Origin: an uncultured Muribaculaceae bacterium
Lineage (GTDB): Bacteria > Bacteroidota > Bacteroidia > Bacteroidales > Muribaculaceae
Length of the DNA stretch: 64,000 nt
Direction: 5' to 3'
NCBI GenBank assembly: GCA_910587915.1
Contig: CAJUOB010000010.1
Coordinates: 1 to 64,000 of the forward strand
Below, piece after piece: positions 35,588 to 45,261 of this stretch. The notes under the pieces are model-generated. The model did no database searches. It was not told the origin of the DNA and worked only from the letters and a program-made list of their open reading frames with translations. How positions within the stretch are numbered: the stretch's first letter is position 1; every line of letters begins with the position of its first letter. Made by a program: the position numbers and the translations under genes.

Positions 35588-38386
35588 TTATTGTTTATTC
35601 AGTGGCTTTGTGCAACTGTCGACTAAGTATACGATCGATTTGTAGGGAATGCCGCCGTTGTAGGTGAGACCTATCTCGCATGTGCGGGAGTTGGAGTAGC
35701 CTTCTTTCGCTCCGGCAGCCTCGAGGGCCGGCCGCAACTTGCGGAGTCCCCACTTGTTCAGTTCGGGGAATGTGAAGCCCTTGTCGCCGGCAAACCCGCA
35801 GCAACCTACTTCGGCAGGCACCGTGACATGGCGCGAGCACATCGAGGCAAGGCGCACAATTTTGTCGGCTATGCCCATGCGTCGGCTCGAGCATGTCACA
35901 TGCACCGCCACCGGGGTGTCGACCGGAGTGAACTCCAGATATTGCGCCATATGGTCGAGGATGAATTCGGCCGGCTCGTAGAGTGGCATGCTCTTTATAT
36001 GGTCGCGCATGCGGTGCAGACAGGGGCTCTGGTCGCAGACAACCGGTATCTTGCCACCTTCCGATGCAATTGCCAGGGCAGCCTCGAGTTCGGCAGTCTT
36101 CTGGTCGGCGATGTCGGGCATGCCTTTGCTTTCCCATATCATACCGCAACACAACCCTTCCATATTGGCTGGAAATATAACCTGATACCCGGCTTTTTTG
36201 CATAGACGCACAAATACGTCGGCCAGAGGTTCCGGCTTGCCCTTTTCCTCTTCGCCGGGGCCCATCACGCGGTTAAGACACGACGGATAGTACACCACTT
36301 TACGCTCTTCGGGTGGGGTAGTGGCGAGATGTTTGGGATTGAATGGTGCCGGAAGCGCCGACGTCCACAGCGGTATGCCCACTTTGTGGAGCGCGCGGCC
36401 TATGGAGTCGACTCCCTTGTCGCCTACAACCGAGTGTACTGCCGAGGCAGCTCCGAGTGCAAGGCGCAGTCCGTCGCTGACACCGGCGAGATGTTCGGCA
36501 GCCCAACGGCCGGCTTTGCGACCGGCCGACGACATATCCTGCTCGCGTATGTCGTGTATCAGATCTGCTGTATTGATGCCCATCGGGCACGAAGTGCTGC
36601 ACAGACCGTCGCCGGCGCATGTTTCGCGTCCGTAGTACACGAATTCTTTCTCAAGTTCCTTCAACCGGGCCGGGTCCGAACCGTCACGGCGCAGGCGTGC
36701 TATCTCTCGCTGTGCCACAATCCTTTGGCGTGCCGACAGGGTGAGTCCGCAGCTTACGCAGTTCACCTCGCAGAACCCGCACTCTATGCATCGGTCCACA
36801 TGAGGGTTGCACAGTGGCAGCGGCTTCATTGAGCGCACGTAGCACTCGGGATCATCGTTGAATATCACTCCCGGATTGAGGATGTTCTGCGGATCAAATG
36901 CCGCTTTCACACGTTTCATGAGCGCCCATGCCTTCGGGCCCCATTCGGCTTCAACGAATGGAGCCATGTTGCGCCCGGTTCCATGCTCTGCCTTGAGCGA
37001 ACCGTTGAAGCGTCCTACTATGAGAGCTTCGATTTCGTTCATCAGATGCTTGTACTTGTCGATTTCGGCTTGGGTCTCGAAGCCTTGGGCAAGTATGAAG
37101 TGGAAATTTCCGGCAAGGGCATGGCCGTAGATGCAGGCCTGGTCGTAGCCGCAGTCTTCAAGAAGTTTGGCAAGAGCCACAATTCCTTCCGCGAGATCAT
37201 CGATGTGGAATGCCACATCCTCGATCAGTGCGGTAGTACCGGCAGGGCGTGTGCCACCAACGGCCGGGAATACGCCCGAGCGCATGAGCCACCACTGCGC
37301 GATCTCTTCGGCATCGGTCGAGAAATGTGCCGGGAATGCAAGCTCGAAGGGTGCGATAGCTGCCATGGTGGCATCTATCTGTTTTTGGAGCAATTCCTCG
37401 GTGTTGGCTTCGGTCGACAGCAGTAGTGCGGTAAGACCTTCGCCATGCGGATCGTGAACCGATGCAAGCGATTTCTTGTCGAGCAATTCACAGCTTTGCA
37501 CCGTTCCGGCCTTGTTCAGGGCTATTACTGCGCGGGCGGCTTCGGCCATATCCTTGAAGTAGAGCATAGCCGAGGCGGAGAAAGGTACTTCGGCCGCAGT
37601 GTTGACTGTAACCTCGCTTATGAAAGCGAGCGTGCCTTCGCTGCCCACCATGCTGTGTGCCAGTATATCGAACGGGTCCTCGAAGAGGATAAACGGAAGC
37701 AGGTTCAGGCCCGTCACATTTTTTATCGAGTACTTATGCTTTATAAGCTCGTAGAGTTCCGTATCGTCGACTATCGACTGGCGGATAAGCTTGAGCTCGT
37801 CGAGAAGCGCACCATGCGTGCGTGCGAACGCCTCGCGCGATGCCTTGTCGGCTGTGTCGAGCACTGTGCCGTCGGCCAGGACCACGCGGATGGAGCGCAG
37901 CACACGGTCGCTGTTGGCATGTGTGCCGCACTTCATTCCCGAAGCATTGTTGGCTACGATACCCCCGACCATGGCCGATTTTTTAGAGGCCGGGTCGGGA
38001 GTGAATACGCGTTTGTAAGGCTTCAGTATCTCACTCACCCGTGTACCCACAATGCCGGGCTGGAGTGCGATGGCATGTGCTTCAGGGTCAAGCAGGCGAT
38101 ACTTCTCCCACGATTTACCGGCCACGAGGAGCACCGAGTCGGAAATCGCTTGGCCCGACAGGCTGGTGCCGGCAGCACGGAATGTCACCGGCACACCAAG
38201 CGCCGATGCGGTGCGGAGTGCGAGCGAGGCTTCCTCTTCGTTTTCCAGACGCACCACAACTTTAGGTATGAGACGGTAGAAACCGGCATCCGTGCCCCAT
38301 GCGAGAGTCCGCAGAGGGTCGGTGTAGATACGTTTGCGATCGATAAGCCGCGATATTTCCTTTATGAAACTGCCGTATTTATCCAT
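35588..38386 (-). CDS. FAD- and Fe-S-containing D-lactate/2-hydroxyacid dehydrogenase-like protein
   Basis: A 932-residue three-part protein. Residues ~1-250 are a FAD_binding_4 (VAO-type) domain with VTFRAAGTSLSGQ; ~250-520 a FAD-oxidase C-terminal domain ending in KAEHGTGRNM and FDPQNILNPGVIF; ~525-600 two 4Fe-4S motifs (CIECGFCEVNC and CAGDGLCSTSCP); ~690-900 two CCG-type modules (GLCCGM and GCCGFAGDKGF). This GlcD-plus-GlcF fusion resembles membrane-associated D-lactate dehydrogenases passing electrons to quinone. Lying among murQ, murK and namZ, it plausibly oxidises the D-lactate released by MurQ (inference). No signal peptide. Confidence 0.82.
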   Translation of the reverse strand: MDKYGSFIKEISRLIDRKRIYTDPLRTLAWGTDAGFYRLIPKVVVRLENEEEASLALRTASALGVPVTFRAAGTSLSGQAISDSVLLVAGKSWEKYRLLDPEAHAIALQPGIVGTRVSEILKPYKRVFTPDPASKKSAMVGGIVANNASGMKCGTHANSDRVLRSIRVVLADGTVLDTADKASREAFARTHGALLDELKLIRQSIVDDTELYELIKHKYSIKNVTGLNLLPFILFEDPFDILAHSMVGSEGTLAFISEVTVNTAAEVPFSASAMLYFKDMAEAARAVIALNKAGTVQSCELLDKKSLASVHDPHGEGLTALLLSTEANTEELLQKQIDATMAAIAPFELAFPAHFSTDAEEIAQWWLMRSGVFPAVGGTRPAGTTALIEDVAFHIDDLAEGIVALAKLLEDCGYDQACIYGHALAGNFHFILAQGFETQAEIDKYKHLMNEIEALIVGRFNGSLKAEHGTGRNMAPFVEAEWGPKAWALMKRVKAAFDPQNILNPGVIFNDDPECYVRSMKPLPLCNPHVDRCIECGFCEVNCVSCGLTLSARQRIVAQREIARLRRDGSDPARLKELEKEFVYYGRETCAGDGLCSTSCPMGINTADLIHDIREQDMSSAGRKAGRWAAEHLAGVSDGLRLALGAASAVHSVVGDKGVDSIGRALHKVGIPLWTSALPAPFNPKHLATTPPEERKVVYYPSCLNRVMGPGEEEKGKPEPLADVFVRLCKKAGYQVIFPANMEGLCCGMIWESKGMPDIADQKTAELEAALAIASEGGKIPVVCDQSPCLHRMRDHIKSMPLYEPAEFILDHMAQYLEFTPVDTPVAVHVTCSSRRMGIADKIVRLASMCSRHVTVPAEVGCCGFAGDKGFTFPELNKWGLRKLRPALEAAGAKEGYSNSRTCEIGLTYNGGIPYKSIVYLVDSCTKPLNKQ

Positions 38387-38422
38387 GGTCGGTGAGGAGA
38401 TTTAGAGATACTTGAATACTGA

Positions 38423-39652
38423 TTATTTGTAGAGATGATATTTCTGCGAGGCTGCACGGAAACTTTCGTTGTCCTTGTTCCAGTAGTCCTCGATATCGGC
38501 CGTCTTATATCGTTTTGTGAAGCGCTCGCGGATTTGCTTGCTGCCGCACACTTTGTCGAACATGCTGAAACGTTTCGTATCGGCAATGTCGAAAATTTTC
38601 TTGTCGGGATACATGTCGGCCAATTCTTCCATCACATAGAACTGGGTGAGCGACAGCGGAGCCTTGTCCACGTCGGTCACATATACCTCTACGCCTTCGT
38701 AGTTCTTGCCCTGTCCGGTGGAGTAGAATGGGCGGATGTAAATCGGGCGGAACATCATGCCGGGAATATTGCGGTCGTTAAGACGTTTGGTGAGTTCCTG
38801 GGCATCAATCCACTCCGATGCGAAAAGTTTGAAAGGTTCTGTGTAGCCCACTCCTATCGATATACAGTAGAGCTCGCCGAGTATGCCCGACACAGGGTAG
38901 TAGATAGCCGACTCGGGCACAGGCATGTGCGGCGAGGGCAATACCCAAGGCATACCTGTGGCGCGGAAGTCCATCGAACGTTCGTAGCCTTCCATCGGCA
39001 CAACCTTCAGGTCGACTTTGGCGCCATTCTTGAGCATACCTTCATTGTTGAGGTACTGGGCAAGCTCGCCGGGAGTGAGACCATAGAGGTAGGGAATGGC
39101 AAACTGGCTCACGAACGACACACAGTCGGGCTCTGTGAGATTGCCTTCAATTTTATTTCCGTTGATGGGATTGGGGCGGTCGAGCACCACGAACTCCTTG
39201 CCAAGCTCGGCGCAGGCTTCCATTGCCAACCCCATGGTGGAGATGAATGTGAACGAACGGCATCCGTTGTCCTGTATGTCGTACACCATCACATCGATGT
39301 CCTTGAGCATCTCGGGCGATGGCTTGCGATGCTTGCCATAGATGGAATACACAGGAATGCCTGTGGCCGAATCGACGGCGTTCTCCACCTTGTCGCCGGC
39401 ATGGAAGTCACCGCGGACACCATGCTCGGGAGCATAGAGTGCCACAACTTCTACGCCTGGGGCATCGGCGAGAATGTCGACGGTCGATTTGAGTTTGTTA
39501 TCAACGCCCGAGGGATTGGTGATAAGTCCCACGCGCTTGCCACGGAGAATGTCGAAATTATTATCGCGAAGCACTTCCACGCCGGGCTTCACTTGTGCGG
39601 TGAGTGCCATGGCGACGCCGGCGAGAGTGCAGAGTATTATGTTTCTTTTCAT
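38423..39652 (-). CDS. namZ: exo-beta-N-acetylmuramidase NamZ (DUF1343)
   Basis: A 409-residue secreted protein: a signal peptide (cleavage near LTAQV), then the DUF1343 two-domain fold with KRVGLITNPSGVD, ALYAPEHGVRGDFHAGDKV, DVMVYDIQDNGCRSFTFIST, VVLDRPNPING, VLPSPHMPVPESAIYYP and a C-terminal VYVTDVDKAPLSLTQFY. DUF1343 proteins of B. subtilis and T. forsythia release MurNAc from non-reducing ends of peptidoglycan fragments. It ends 36 bp before the dehydrogenase gene and overlaps the AmpG-like gene by 4 bp. Confidence 0.9.
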   Translation of the reverse strand: MKRNIILCTLAGVAMALTAQVKPGVEVLRDNNFDILRGKRVGLITNPSGVDNKLKSTVDILADAPGVEVVALYAPEHGVRGDFHAGDKVENAVDSATGIPVYSIYGKHRKPSPEMLKDIDVMVYDIQDNGCRSFTFISTMGLAMEACAELGKEFVVLDRPNPINGNKIEGNLTEPDCVSFVSQFAIPYLYGLTPGELAQYLNNEGMLKNGAKVDLKVVPMEGYERSMDFRATGMPWVLPSPHMPVPESAIYYPVSGILGELYCISIGVGYTEPFKLFASEWIDAQELTKRLNDRNIPGMMFRPIYIRPFYSTGQGKNYEGVEVYVTDVDKAPLSLTQFYVMEELADMYPDKKIFDIADTKRFSMFDKVCGSKQIRERFTKRYKTADIEDYWNKDNESFRAASQKYHLYK

Positions 39653-41538
39653 TTCTTGCGTCCGAAATTAGGGTCGATTTTGAGGAATGCGCATATGCCT
39701 ATTGTAGCCGCGCAGCATATCATTGTCCAGATAAAGAAGTGACGGTAACCGATGGTTTCCTGAAGCCAGCCGGCAGCCATGCCGGGGAGCATCATGCCAA
39801 GGGCCATGAAGCCAGTGCAGATGGCGTAGTGGGCAGTTTTGTGTTTGCCTTCCGAGAAGTAGATAAGGTAGAGCATGTAGGCGGTGAAACCGAAGCCGTA
39901 GCCGAACTGCTCGACGAATACGCATATATTCACTGTAAGCAGCGATGGATCGGTGGCGTAGCTCAGATACACAAATGTGAGACAAGTGAGCGACATCGAC
40001 CATGCCATGGGCCAAAGCCAGCGTTTGAGACCGCCTTTTGCTGCCACGATGCCGCCGATGATACCGCCTATGGTGAGACCGATGATACCTACGGTACCGT
40101 ATACAATACCTACCTGGCCGGTTGTTAGACCGAGGCCGCCCTTATCGATGGGATCGAGAAGGAAGGGGTTGATCAGTTTCACCAACTGAGCTTCGGGCAG
40201 GCGGTAGAGAAGCATGAATGCTATAGCCACCCATACCTGAGGTTTGCGGAAGAACGACTTGAATGTCTCAAAGAATTCGCTGATGATACCCGATGCGGTC
40301 GTACCGGCTTCGTTGTGTCCATCCGATGCGGGGCGTGGGAGTGCCCAGCCATGGTATATGGCCACGATGAAGAAGAATGCCGACAGAACAGCGAACACCA
40401 CGAGCCAAGCCATCGGTATGTTGCCCGATGCTCCTTCGAAAGTTGCCGATACCGGTTCGGTGAGTTTGTGGTCTACTTCGTAGAACAGCCATGCTGTCTT
40501 GTCCCAGTTTTCGTGGTTAAAAACGAATCGGGTGGAGAGGGCTGCCTGTTCAAGTTTCACACTCTGGTCGCCGCTGCGGTGAGTCACATTTAGGATAATA
40601 TCCTCGCCTTCGGCCGGCTGACGGTTGAGTCGGAGGCCTACTACGGTGAAGTTATTCGAGACTTCGGTGTAAGGCTCGCGCTCTTCGCCAAATGTTTCGC
40701 GTACCCAGCGGGTGAAAGCACCTTCGCCATTGTCGGCTACAGCTGCAGCTACTGTGCCGGCACTCTTGGGCTGCTCGGCAGCCACGAAGCCGTTGCGCTC
40801 ATTCATGTGCTTCACAGAGTCGCGCATCATGGCGGCATAAGCCTTGAAAGACATCGCGTTGCCGTTCACTTCCACTGTTTCGGGAGCCACAGTCGACACA
40901 GGCACTTCTGCCATCGGTGTGATGAACTGGAGCTCGCCCTGAAGGTCGGCCGGGGTCGATGCTATTGCTGTCATGTCGGGAGCGGACCACTCTACGGCAG
41001 GGTCGGCATTCACGTTAATGCGCAGCGGTTCAAGACCTGAGTTGGTCTCGATAAGACCTGCCACAATCACCAGCAGGCCCTGTCCTGCGACGGTAGCCAC
41101 ACGGTAGAAAGTAGAGCGGATACCCACATAGAGCGACTGCTCGTGCTCGGTGAGCGCGAGCATGTAGAAACCGTCGGCTGCTATATCGTGTGTTGCCGAT
41201 GTGAAGCCTACGAGCCAGAATATGGCCAGTGTGAGCTGGAAGAAGAACGGTGTGGGTATTGAGAATGCAATGCCTGCGAGGGCGAATGCTATGATCCACT
41301 GCATGGTGAGAGTCCACCAGCGCTTGGTGCGGATAATGTCGACAAAGGGGCTCCAGAAGGGTTTGATTACCCAAGGGAGATAGAGCCAGCCGGTATACAG
41401 GGCTATGTCGGTGTTCGATATGCCCAGGCGTTTGTACATGATCACCGAGATGGTCATCACGGCCACATACGGAAGTCCTTGCGCGAAGTAAAGCGTCGGA
41501 ATCCAGGCCCAGGGGTTGCGTTTGCTTGCGGTTTTCAT
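39649..41538 (-). CDS. ampG: AmpG-like MFS muropeptide permease with large periplasmic insert
   Basis: About 629 residues from the ATG at 41538; 43 extra in-frame residues upstream are non-conserved and would enter the SpoIID gene. Twelve helices in two halves: WIPTLYFAQGLPYVAVMTIS, WLYLPWVIKPFWSPFVD, THDIAADGFYML, and the second half with YRLPEAQLVKLINPFLL. Typical AmpG has ~420-490 residues; here some 210 hydrophilic, beta-rich residues (~165-373) are inserted between helices 5 and 6, predicted periplasmic. AmpG imports anhydromuropeptides. Its place between SpoIID and NamZ genes supports that role. Confidence 0.87.
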   Translation of the reverse strand: MKTASKRNPWAWIPTLYFAQGLPYVAVMTISVIMYKRLGISNTDIALYTGWLYLPWVIKPFWSPFVDIIRTKRWWTLTMQWIIAFALAGIAFSIPTPFFFQLTLAIFWLVGFTSATHDIAADGFYMLALTEHEQSLYVGIRSTFYRVATVAGQGLLVIVAGLIETNSGLEPLRINVNADPAVEWSAPDMTAIASTPADLQGELQFITPMAEVPVSTVAPETVEVNGNAMSFKAYAAMMRDSVKHMNERNGFVAAEQPKSAGTVAAAVADNGEGAFTRWVRETFGEEREPYTEVSNNFTVVGLRLNRQPAEGEDIILNVTHRSGDQSVKLEQAALSTRFVFNHENWDKTAWLFYEVDHKLTEPVSATFEGASGNIPMAWLVVFAVLSAFFFIVAIYHGWALPRPASDGHNEAGTTASGIISEFFETFKSFFRKPQVWVAIAFMLLYRLPEAQLVKLINPFLLDPIDKGGLGLTTGQVGIVYGTVGIIGLTIGGIIGGIVAAKGGLKRWLWPMAWSMSLTCLTFVYLSYATDPSLLTVNICVFVEQFGYGFGFTAYMLYLIYFSEGKHKTAHYAICTGFMALGMMLPGMAAGWLQETIGYRHFFIWTMICCAATIGICAFLKIDPNFGRKK

Positions 41539-41546
41539 TTGGTGGG

Positions 41547-42863
41547 TCAATATAAGGTTGTTAAATCGGCTCCGGGGAAGTAGTGGAGCAGAATCTCTTC
41601 GTGTGAGTAGCCTTTGGCACCCATGGCAGCTGCGCCAATCTGGCACAATCCTACGCCATGGCCCCAACCGGCGCCATGAAGAGTTATTGTTTCGGGAATA
41701 CCGTTTTCATCGGTCCCCGAGTTCTCGGCCACAAAAGCCGAGCTGTAGAGATGGCTTTCTGAAAGAGTGCGTCGGATTTCGAGTTCTTTTCCTATAGTCA
41801 TGGTGCGGGCTGTGCCGGTGATGCGCAGACGCACTATACGGCCCGATGTTCCACGCTCCACAGCTTCGAGCGATTTTATGTATCCGAAGTCTATGCCGGA
41901 GCGTTTCTGCACCAGAGCACGCAGGGTTTCCTTGTCGTAGGTCACTTTCCAGCGATAGAAATCGGGCGTCTCCTGATCGTAGTTGTTGAGCACTTGGCTA
42001 AGTATACCGCCGTCGTTCACATTGCAGAACGACGATGGGTTTCCAAGAATCCACTCGCGGGCGTTTTCCTCTATCGTAAGGTCGGGAAAGTCGGTAGGAG
42101 TAGGGGAGTCGGCGCGTGCTTCGAGATAGTGGTAGTGTTTTGGTTGCCAGCAGCTCTCGAACTGCTCGAAAACACCGCCGCAACATTTAGAGAAGCGGGC
42201 ATCGGCAAGATTACCGTCGGCATCGGTCAGCACCACACCACGGGTGGCAGCCACAGCGTCTGCCACGGCAGGAGTTGTCTGGCGCGTTATGCCCTGATAG
42301 CGCTGGCAGTGGTCGTCGGCGCAAACATCGAAGCGGTCGTGATTGTCGCGGTCGTACCATACTATGCGTTCGCTGTCGGTCTCGACCATGCCGTCGGTAC
42401 TGCGGATACCTTTTTCGCCAATCTGAGCAAGTAGCCAGCTGCGCGATATCACAGCATGGGCCTTCAGCAGGGCTGGCGATGCAGTGGCGCTCATTTCCGA
42501 GGAAATGACGCTTTCGAGATATGCCTCGACAGGCACAATGTTCACAGCTGTCACATCGGTGCCGCCGAGCAGTTTCAGATTGCCTCTGAATGCCTGGCTC
42601 TCTTTGCGTTCCCAGTGGAAATTCACTCCTATGGTAACGTCTTCGAGCAGGAAGAAGCATGTGGGTGAGCTCGCCTTGAAGTATATTTCATCATAGGTGC
42701 CGCCATTCCACTGTATGCGTCCGTCGGGGCAAATGGTAGCTGTCTGAGCCCCTTCGGTCATCATGCCGTCGGCCTCATAGGCTCCATGGAGATTGAAGCG
42801 TACCTCGATAGCCGACATTATGCCGACACTGACGGTGGGTTCGGTGTTGAATTTATTCGACAT
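41547..42863 (-). CDS. SpoIID/LytB-domain protein (putative peptidoglycan lytic enzyme)
   Basis: A 438-residue protein with the SpoIID domain: AYLESVISSEMSATASPALLKAHAVISRSW with the presumed catalytic Glu (~residue 120), CADDHCQRYQGI, a KCCGGVFEQFESCW region, and the C-terminal GAGWGHGVGLCQIGAAAMGAKG signature (~400). SpoIID of Bacillus is a lytic transglycosylase cutting denuded glycan strands. No obvious signal peptide at the chosen start, unusual if it acts on the wall. Its start lies 11 bp inside the DUF4922 gene and its stop 8 bp before the permease gene. Confidence 0.85.
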   Translation of the reverse strand: MSNKFNTEPTVSVGIMSAIEVRFNLHGAYEADGMMTEGAQTATICPDGRIQWNGGTYDEIYFKASSPTCFFLLEDVTIGVNFHWERKESQAFRGNLKLLGGTDVTAVNIVPVEAYLESVISSEMSATASPALLKAHAVISRSWLLAQIGEKGIRSTDGMVETDSERIVWYDRDNHDRFDVCADDHCQRYQGITRQTTPAVADAVAATRGVVLTDADGNLADARFSKCCGGVFEQFESCWQPKHYHYLEARADSPTPTDFPDLTIEENAREWILGNPSSFCNVNDGGILSQVLNNYDQETPDFYRWKVTYDKETLRALVQKRSGIDFGYIKSLEAVERGTSGRIVRLRITGTARTMTIGKELEIRRTLSESHLYSSAFVAENSGTDENGIPETITLHGAGWGHGVGLCQIGAAAMGAKGYSHEEILLHYFPGADLTTLY

Positions 42864-43767
42864 CGGATGCTATAGCGTTGATTTCAGTTGTATTGAGACA
42901 GAGTTCATCGAGCAGACGGCGCACGGTCTCGGCGTCGAATCGTTCGAAGTCGGCAGGTCGAGGAGTGATGTATACACCACCCATATCGACCGACGCAGGG
43001 CTTATGAGCATGCAGCCGTCGCCTTCTGTTCCGTAGAACGACGGGCGGTGCCGCTTGCGGGGCACTACTGCCACACGCACTCCTGCCGGAGTACTCCATG
43101 CCAGTATGTTCATCATCGGCTCGTATTCGCCTTCGGGCACTGGTAGCGCTTTGTAGAGGCGTTCAAACAGGCGTGCGCCCTCGGCCGCATCGGCTGCGTC
43201 GATTACGAAAAGTTTAAGAGGAAGGGAGTCGACCAGCGCCAGCGTGCTTGCGCCATCGGTAGCTATCACTTTCTGTTCTGCATCCTCGAGCTCTTCGGGG
43301 AGGGTCAGGAAATCGCTGTTTCCTGCCTGAAAGTGCATGTGGTCGGGGGCCGATGCGCCGCAACGCGGGCCGTTGTAGAACACCGTGTAGCCATCGAGTT
43401 CTGCAGCCAGGGAAATCATGTCGGCCATGCGGCCCTCGATTTTCTGCAGCGTGTGCGAGTTGTCGGGGATGGTGAGGTGCCGCGGAAAGATCGGAAAGGG
43501 ATTGATGAGCACTGTGTAGCCCTTCCAATCGAGACCTGTCTGCTCAGCGGGACGGTTCTTTTCGCACAAGAAGCAGGGACGTGCCGCCAGCGAGGCTGCA
43601 TCTACTTTGGCTCCCGACGATACTATGCGTGCCGGGTTGAATTGCACTTTCAAGCGCATGCCGTCGAGGTCGAGTTCCTTGGTCTCTACCCCTTTGAGCG
43701 CCTCAAAGTTGCCGCGGGCCATAGGCCACGCGGCAAGCTGTGCGTCGATAAACTCCTGAACGTTCAT
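42853..43767 (-). CDS. DUF4922 protein, HIT-like nucleotidyltransferase/phosphorylase fold
   Basis: About 304 residues from the ATG at 43767, which overlaps the GT2 stop as ATGA. A further upstream in-frame start at 43809 lies in the GT2 gene. Features: RPCFLCEKNRPAEQ (possible metal-binding Cys pair), NPFPIFPRHLTIP, and GASAPDHMHFQAG, resembling the His-triad active site of GalT/GDP-sugar phosphorylase-like enzymes. I infer a role in nucleotide-sugar chemistry, possibly supplying or recycling the donor used by the adjoining GT2. Experimental function is not known to me. Confidence 0.7.
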   Translation of the reverse strand: MNVQEFIDAQLAAWPMARGNFEALKGVETKELDLDGMRLKVQFNPARIVSSGAKVDAASLAARPCFLCEKNRPAEQTGLDWKGYTVLINPFPIFPRHLTIPDNSHTLQKIEGRMADMISLAAELDGYTVFYNGPRCGASAPDHMHFQAGNSDFLTLPEELEDAEQKVIATDGASTLALVDSLPLKLFVIDAADAAEGARLFERLYKALPVPEGEYEPMMNILAWSTPAGVRVAVVPRKRHRPSFYGTEGDGCMLISPASVDMGGVYITPRPADFERFDAETVRRLLDELCLNTTEINAIASDVE

Positions 43768-45227
43768 TTCTTGGATGCGTTGAGTTTCTTGCGGGCCGAA
43801 ACTTCCCATGTGCGGATACGGTCCTTGTAGAGGTTATGGGCATTCATCTTGTTGATGTCCAGAGCGGCATCGGAGTTGTCTTCCCAGCGGCGGCAGAAAT
43901 ACACCACATCGTATACTCGGCCTATCTGGTGCTTGCGCGAGAACATCAGACCAAGAGCATAGTCCTCGCCATACGATGTGTTGGGCACCATTATGTCGCG
44001 GAGCATGGGTGTGTAGAATGCACGCGGAGCGCCGAGGCCGTTGATGCGGAGAGCGTTGTTACGGCCGTTCTCGGGGGTCCACTCTTTGTGGTCGATCACG
44101 CCGGGAGGTATGGGCTGCATGTTTATGTCGGTGAGCATATAGGTGCCTACCACCATGCCGGCATTGTTGTCGTAGAACGCTTTCACCATCTTGGCGAGGG
44201 TGTTTTCATCGGCGTAAACGTCGTCGGAATCGAGCTGCACACAGAATTTTCCGGCGCGTGGATCCATGGCGCCTACATTCCAGCATCCGCCGATGCCGAG
44301 GTCGCCACGTTCGGGAATGATGTGGATCACGCGGGGATCGGAAGTGAATTCCTCGATGGCTTCGGATGTACCGTCGGTCGAGTGATTGTCGATGATTATG
44401 AGGTTGTAGTCGAAGTCGGCTTTCTGGCTGAGGACGCTGCGGATGGCATCGCGGATGGTGCGTACGCGGTTGCGCACGGGTATGATCACTGAAGCTTCAA
44501 CAGGGAATTCGCCGCGATTGAATTCGATAGGCTCGAATACGGGCTCGAGATATGCGCCGATAGCCTTGAGGTGCTCGGTGCATGCTTTCTCCATTTCGAT
44601 TTGCACGCCACGGTTCTTGGGGTCGACATAATCGAATATTTTTTTACCGGAAGCACGATTGTCGACAGTAACGTCGCTATAGAGATATTCATTGATATGC
44701 ACGATGGGTGCGATACGGCTTATGGCGAGGCGGAGCTCATAGAGACCGGCGGCGGTGTAGTCGCCTTTCACATCGGCGGCAGCTTTCACGAAGTCGGCGG
44801 CGTTGTAGAACAGCAGTGAACCGAAGTCGAAGTCGTCGCGCAGGGAGCCTTCCTGATAATCGATCACGGGTGAATTCTTACGTTCGCCCTCAACCACGGT
44901 GTAGTGGTCGGCGTAGAGCATGCCTGCATGCGAGTCGCGGGCAATCTCCACGAAGCGGTGAAGAGCATAGTAGCCCGGCTCGAGAGTGTTTGTCTTTGTG
45001 TAGAAGAGAACGAATTCGGCATTCTTGCCCACGTGAGCTGCCATGGCACGCACGGTGGCCGACGAGGTGAGGCTGTCGATATGGAGCATGTCGCAGCCAA
45101 GACAAGGTGCGGCTTCTGCATCGGTAGCGAGCAATGTTACGGCCGACACCAAGGTGCAGGCTTTGAGGTTAGCCACGGTAGGGGCTGCCTGTTCTTCACT
45201 TACGAAGGGGACAAAACAATGTATCAT
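43764..45227 (-). CDS. GT2 family glycosyltransferase with N-terminal extension
   Basis: About 487 residues from the ATG at 45227. Residues ~1-225 form an N-terminal domain that itself looks like a degenerate GT-A fold (MLYADHYTVVEGE, DFDFGSLLFYN). The C-terminal GT2 domain has VIIPVRNRVRTIRDAI, IIDNHSTDGTSE, GCWNVGAMDPRAG, the metal-binding LDSDDVYADE and GEDYALGL as likely base region. Acceptor unknown. The protein is translationally coupled to DUF4922 and sits between an amidase-like protein and SpoIID, so its glycan may be envelope-related. Confidence 0.8.
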   Translation of the reverse strand: MIHCFVPFVSEEQAAPTVANLKACTLVSAVTLLATDAEAAPCLGCDMLHIDSLTSSATVRAMAAHVGKNAEFVLFYTKTNTLEPGYYALHRFVEIARDSHAGMLYADHYTVVEGERKNSPVIDYQEGSLRDDFDFGSLLFYNAADFVKAAADVKGDYTAAGLYELRLAISRIAPIVHINEYLYSDVTVDNRASGKKIFDYVDPKNRGVQIEMEKACTEHLKAIGAYLEPVFEPIEFNRGEFPVEASVIIPVRNRVRTIRDAIRSVLSQKADFDYNLIIIDNHSTDGTSEAIEEFTSDPRVIHIIPERGDLGIGGCWNVGAMDPRAGKFCVQLDSDDVYADENTLAKMVKAFYDNNAGMVVGTYMLTDINMQPIPPGVIDHKEWTPENGRNNALRINGLGAPRAFYTPMLRDIMVPNTSYGEDYALGLMFSRKHQIGRVYDVVYFCRRWEDNSDAALDINKMNAHNLYKDRIRTWEVSARKKLNASKK

Positions 45228-45261
45228 GATATATGTGTGGGTATTTGATTTGCTAATTATT

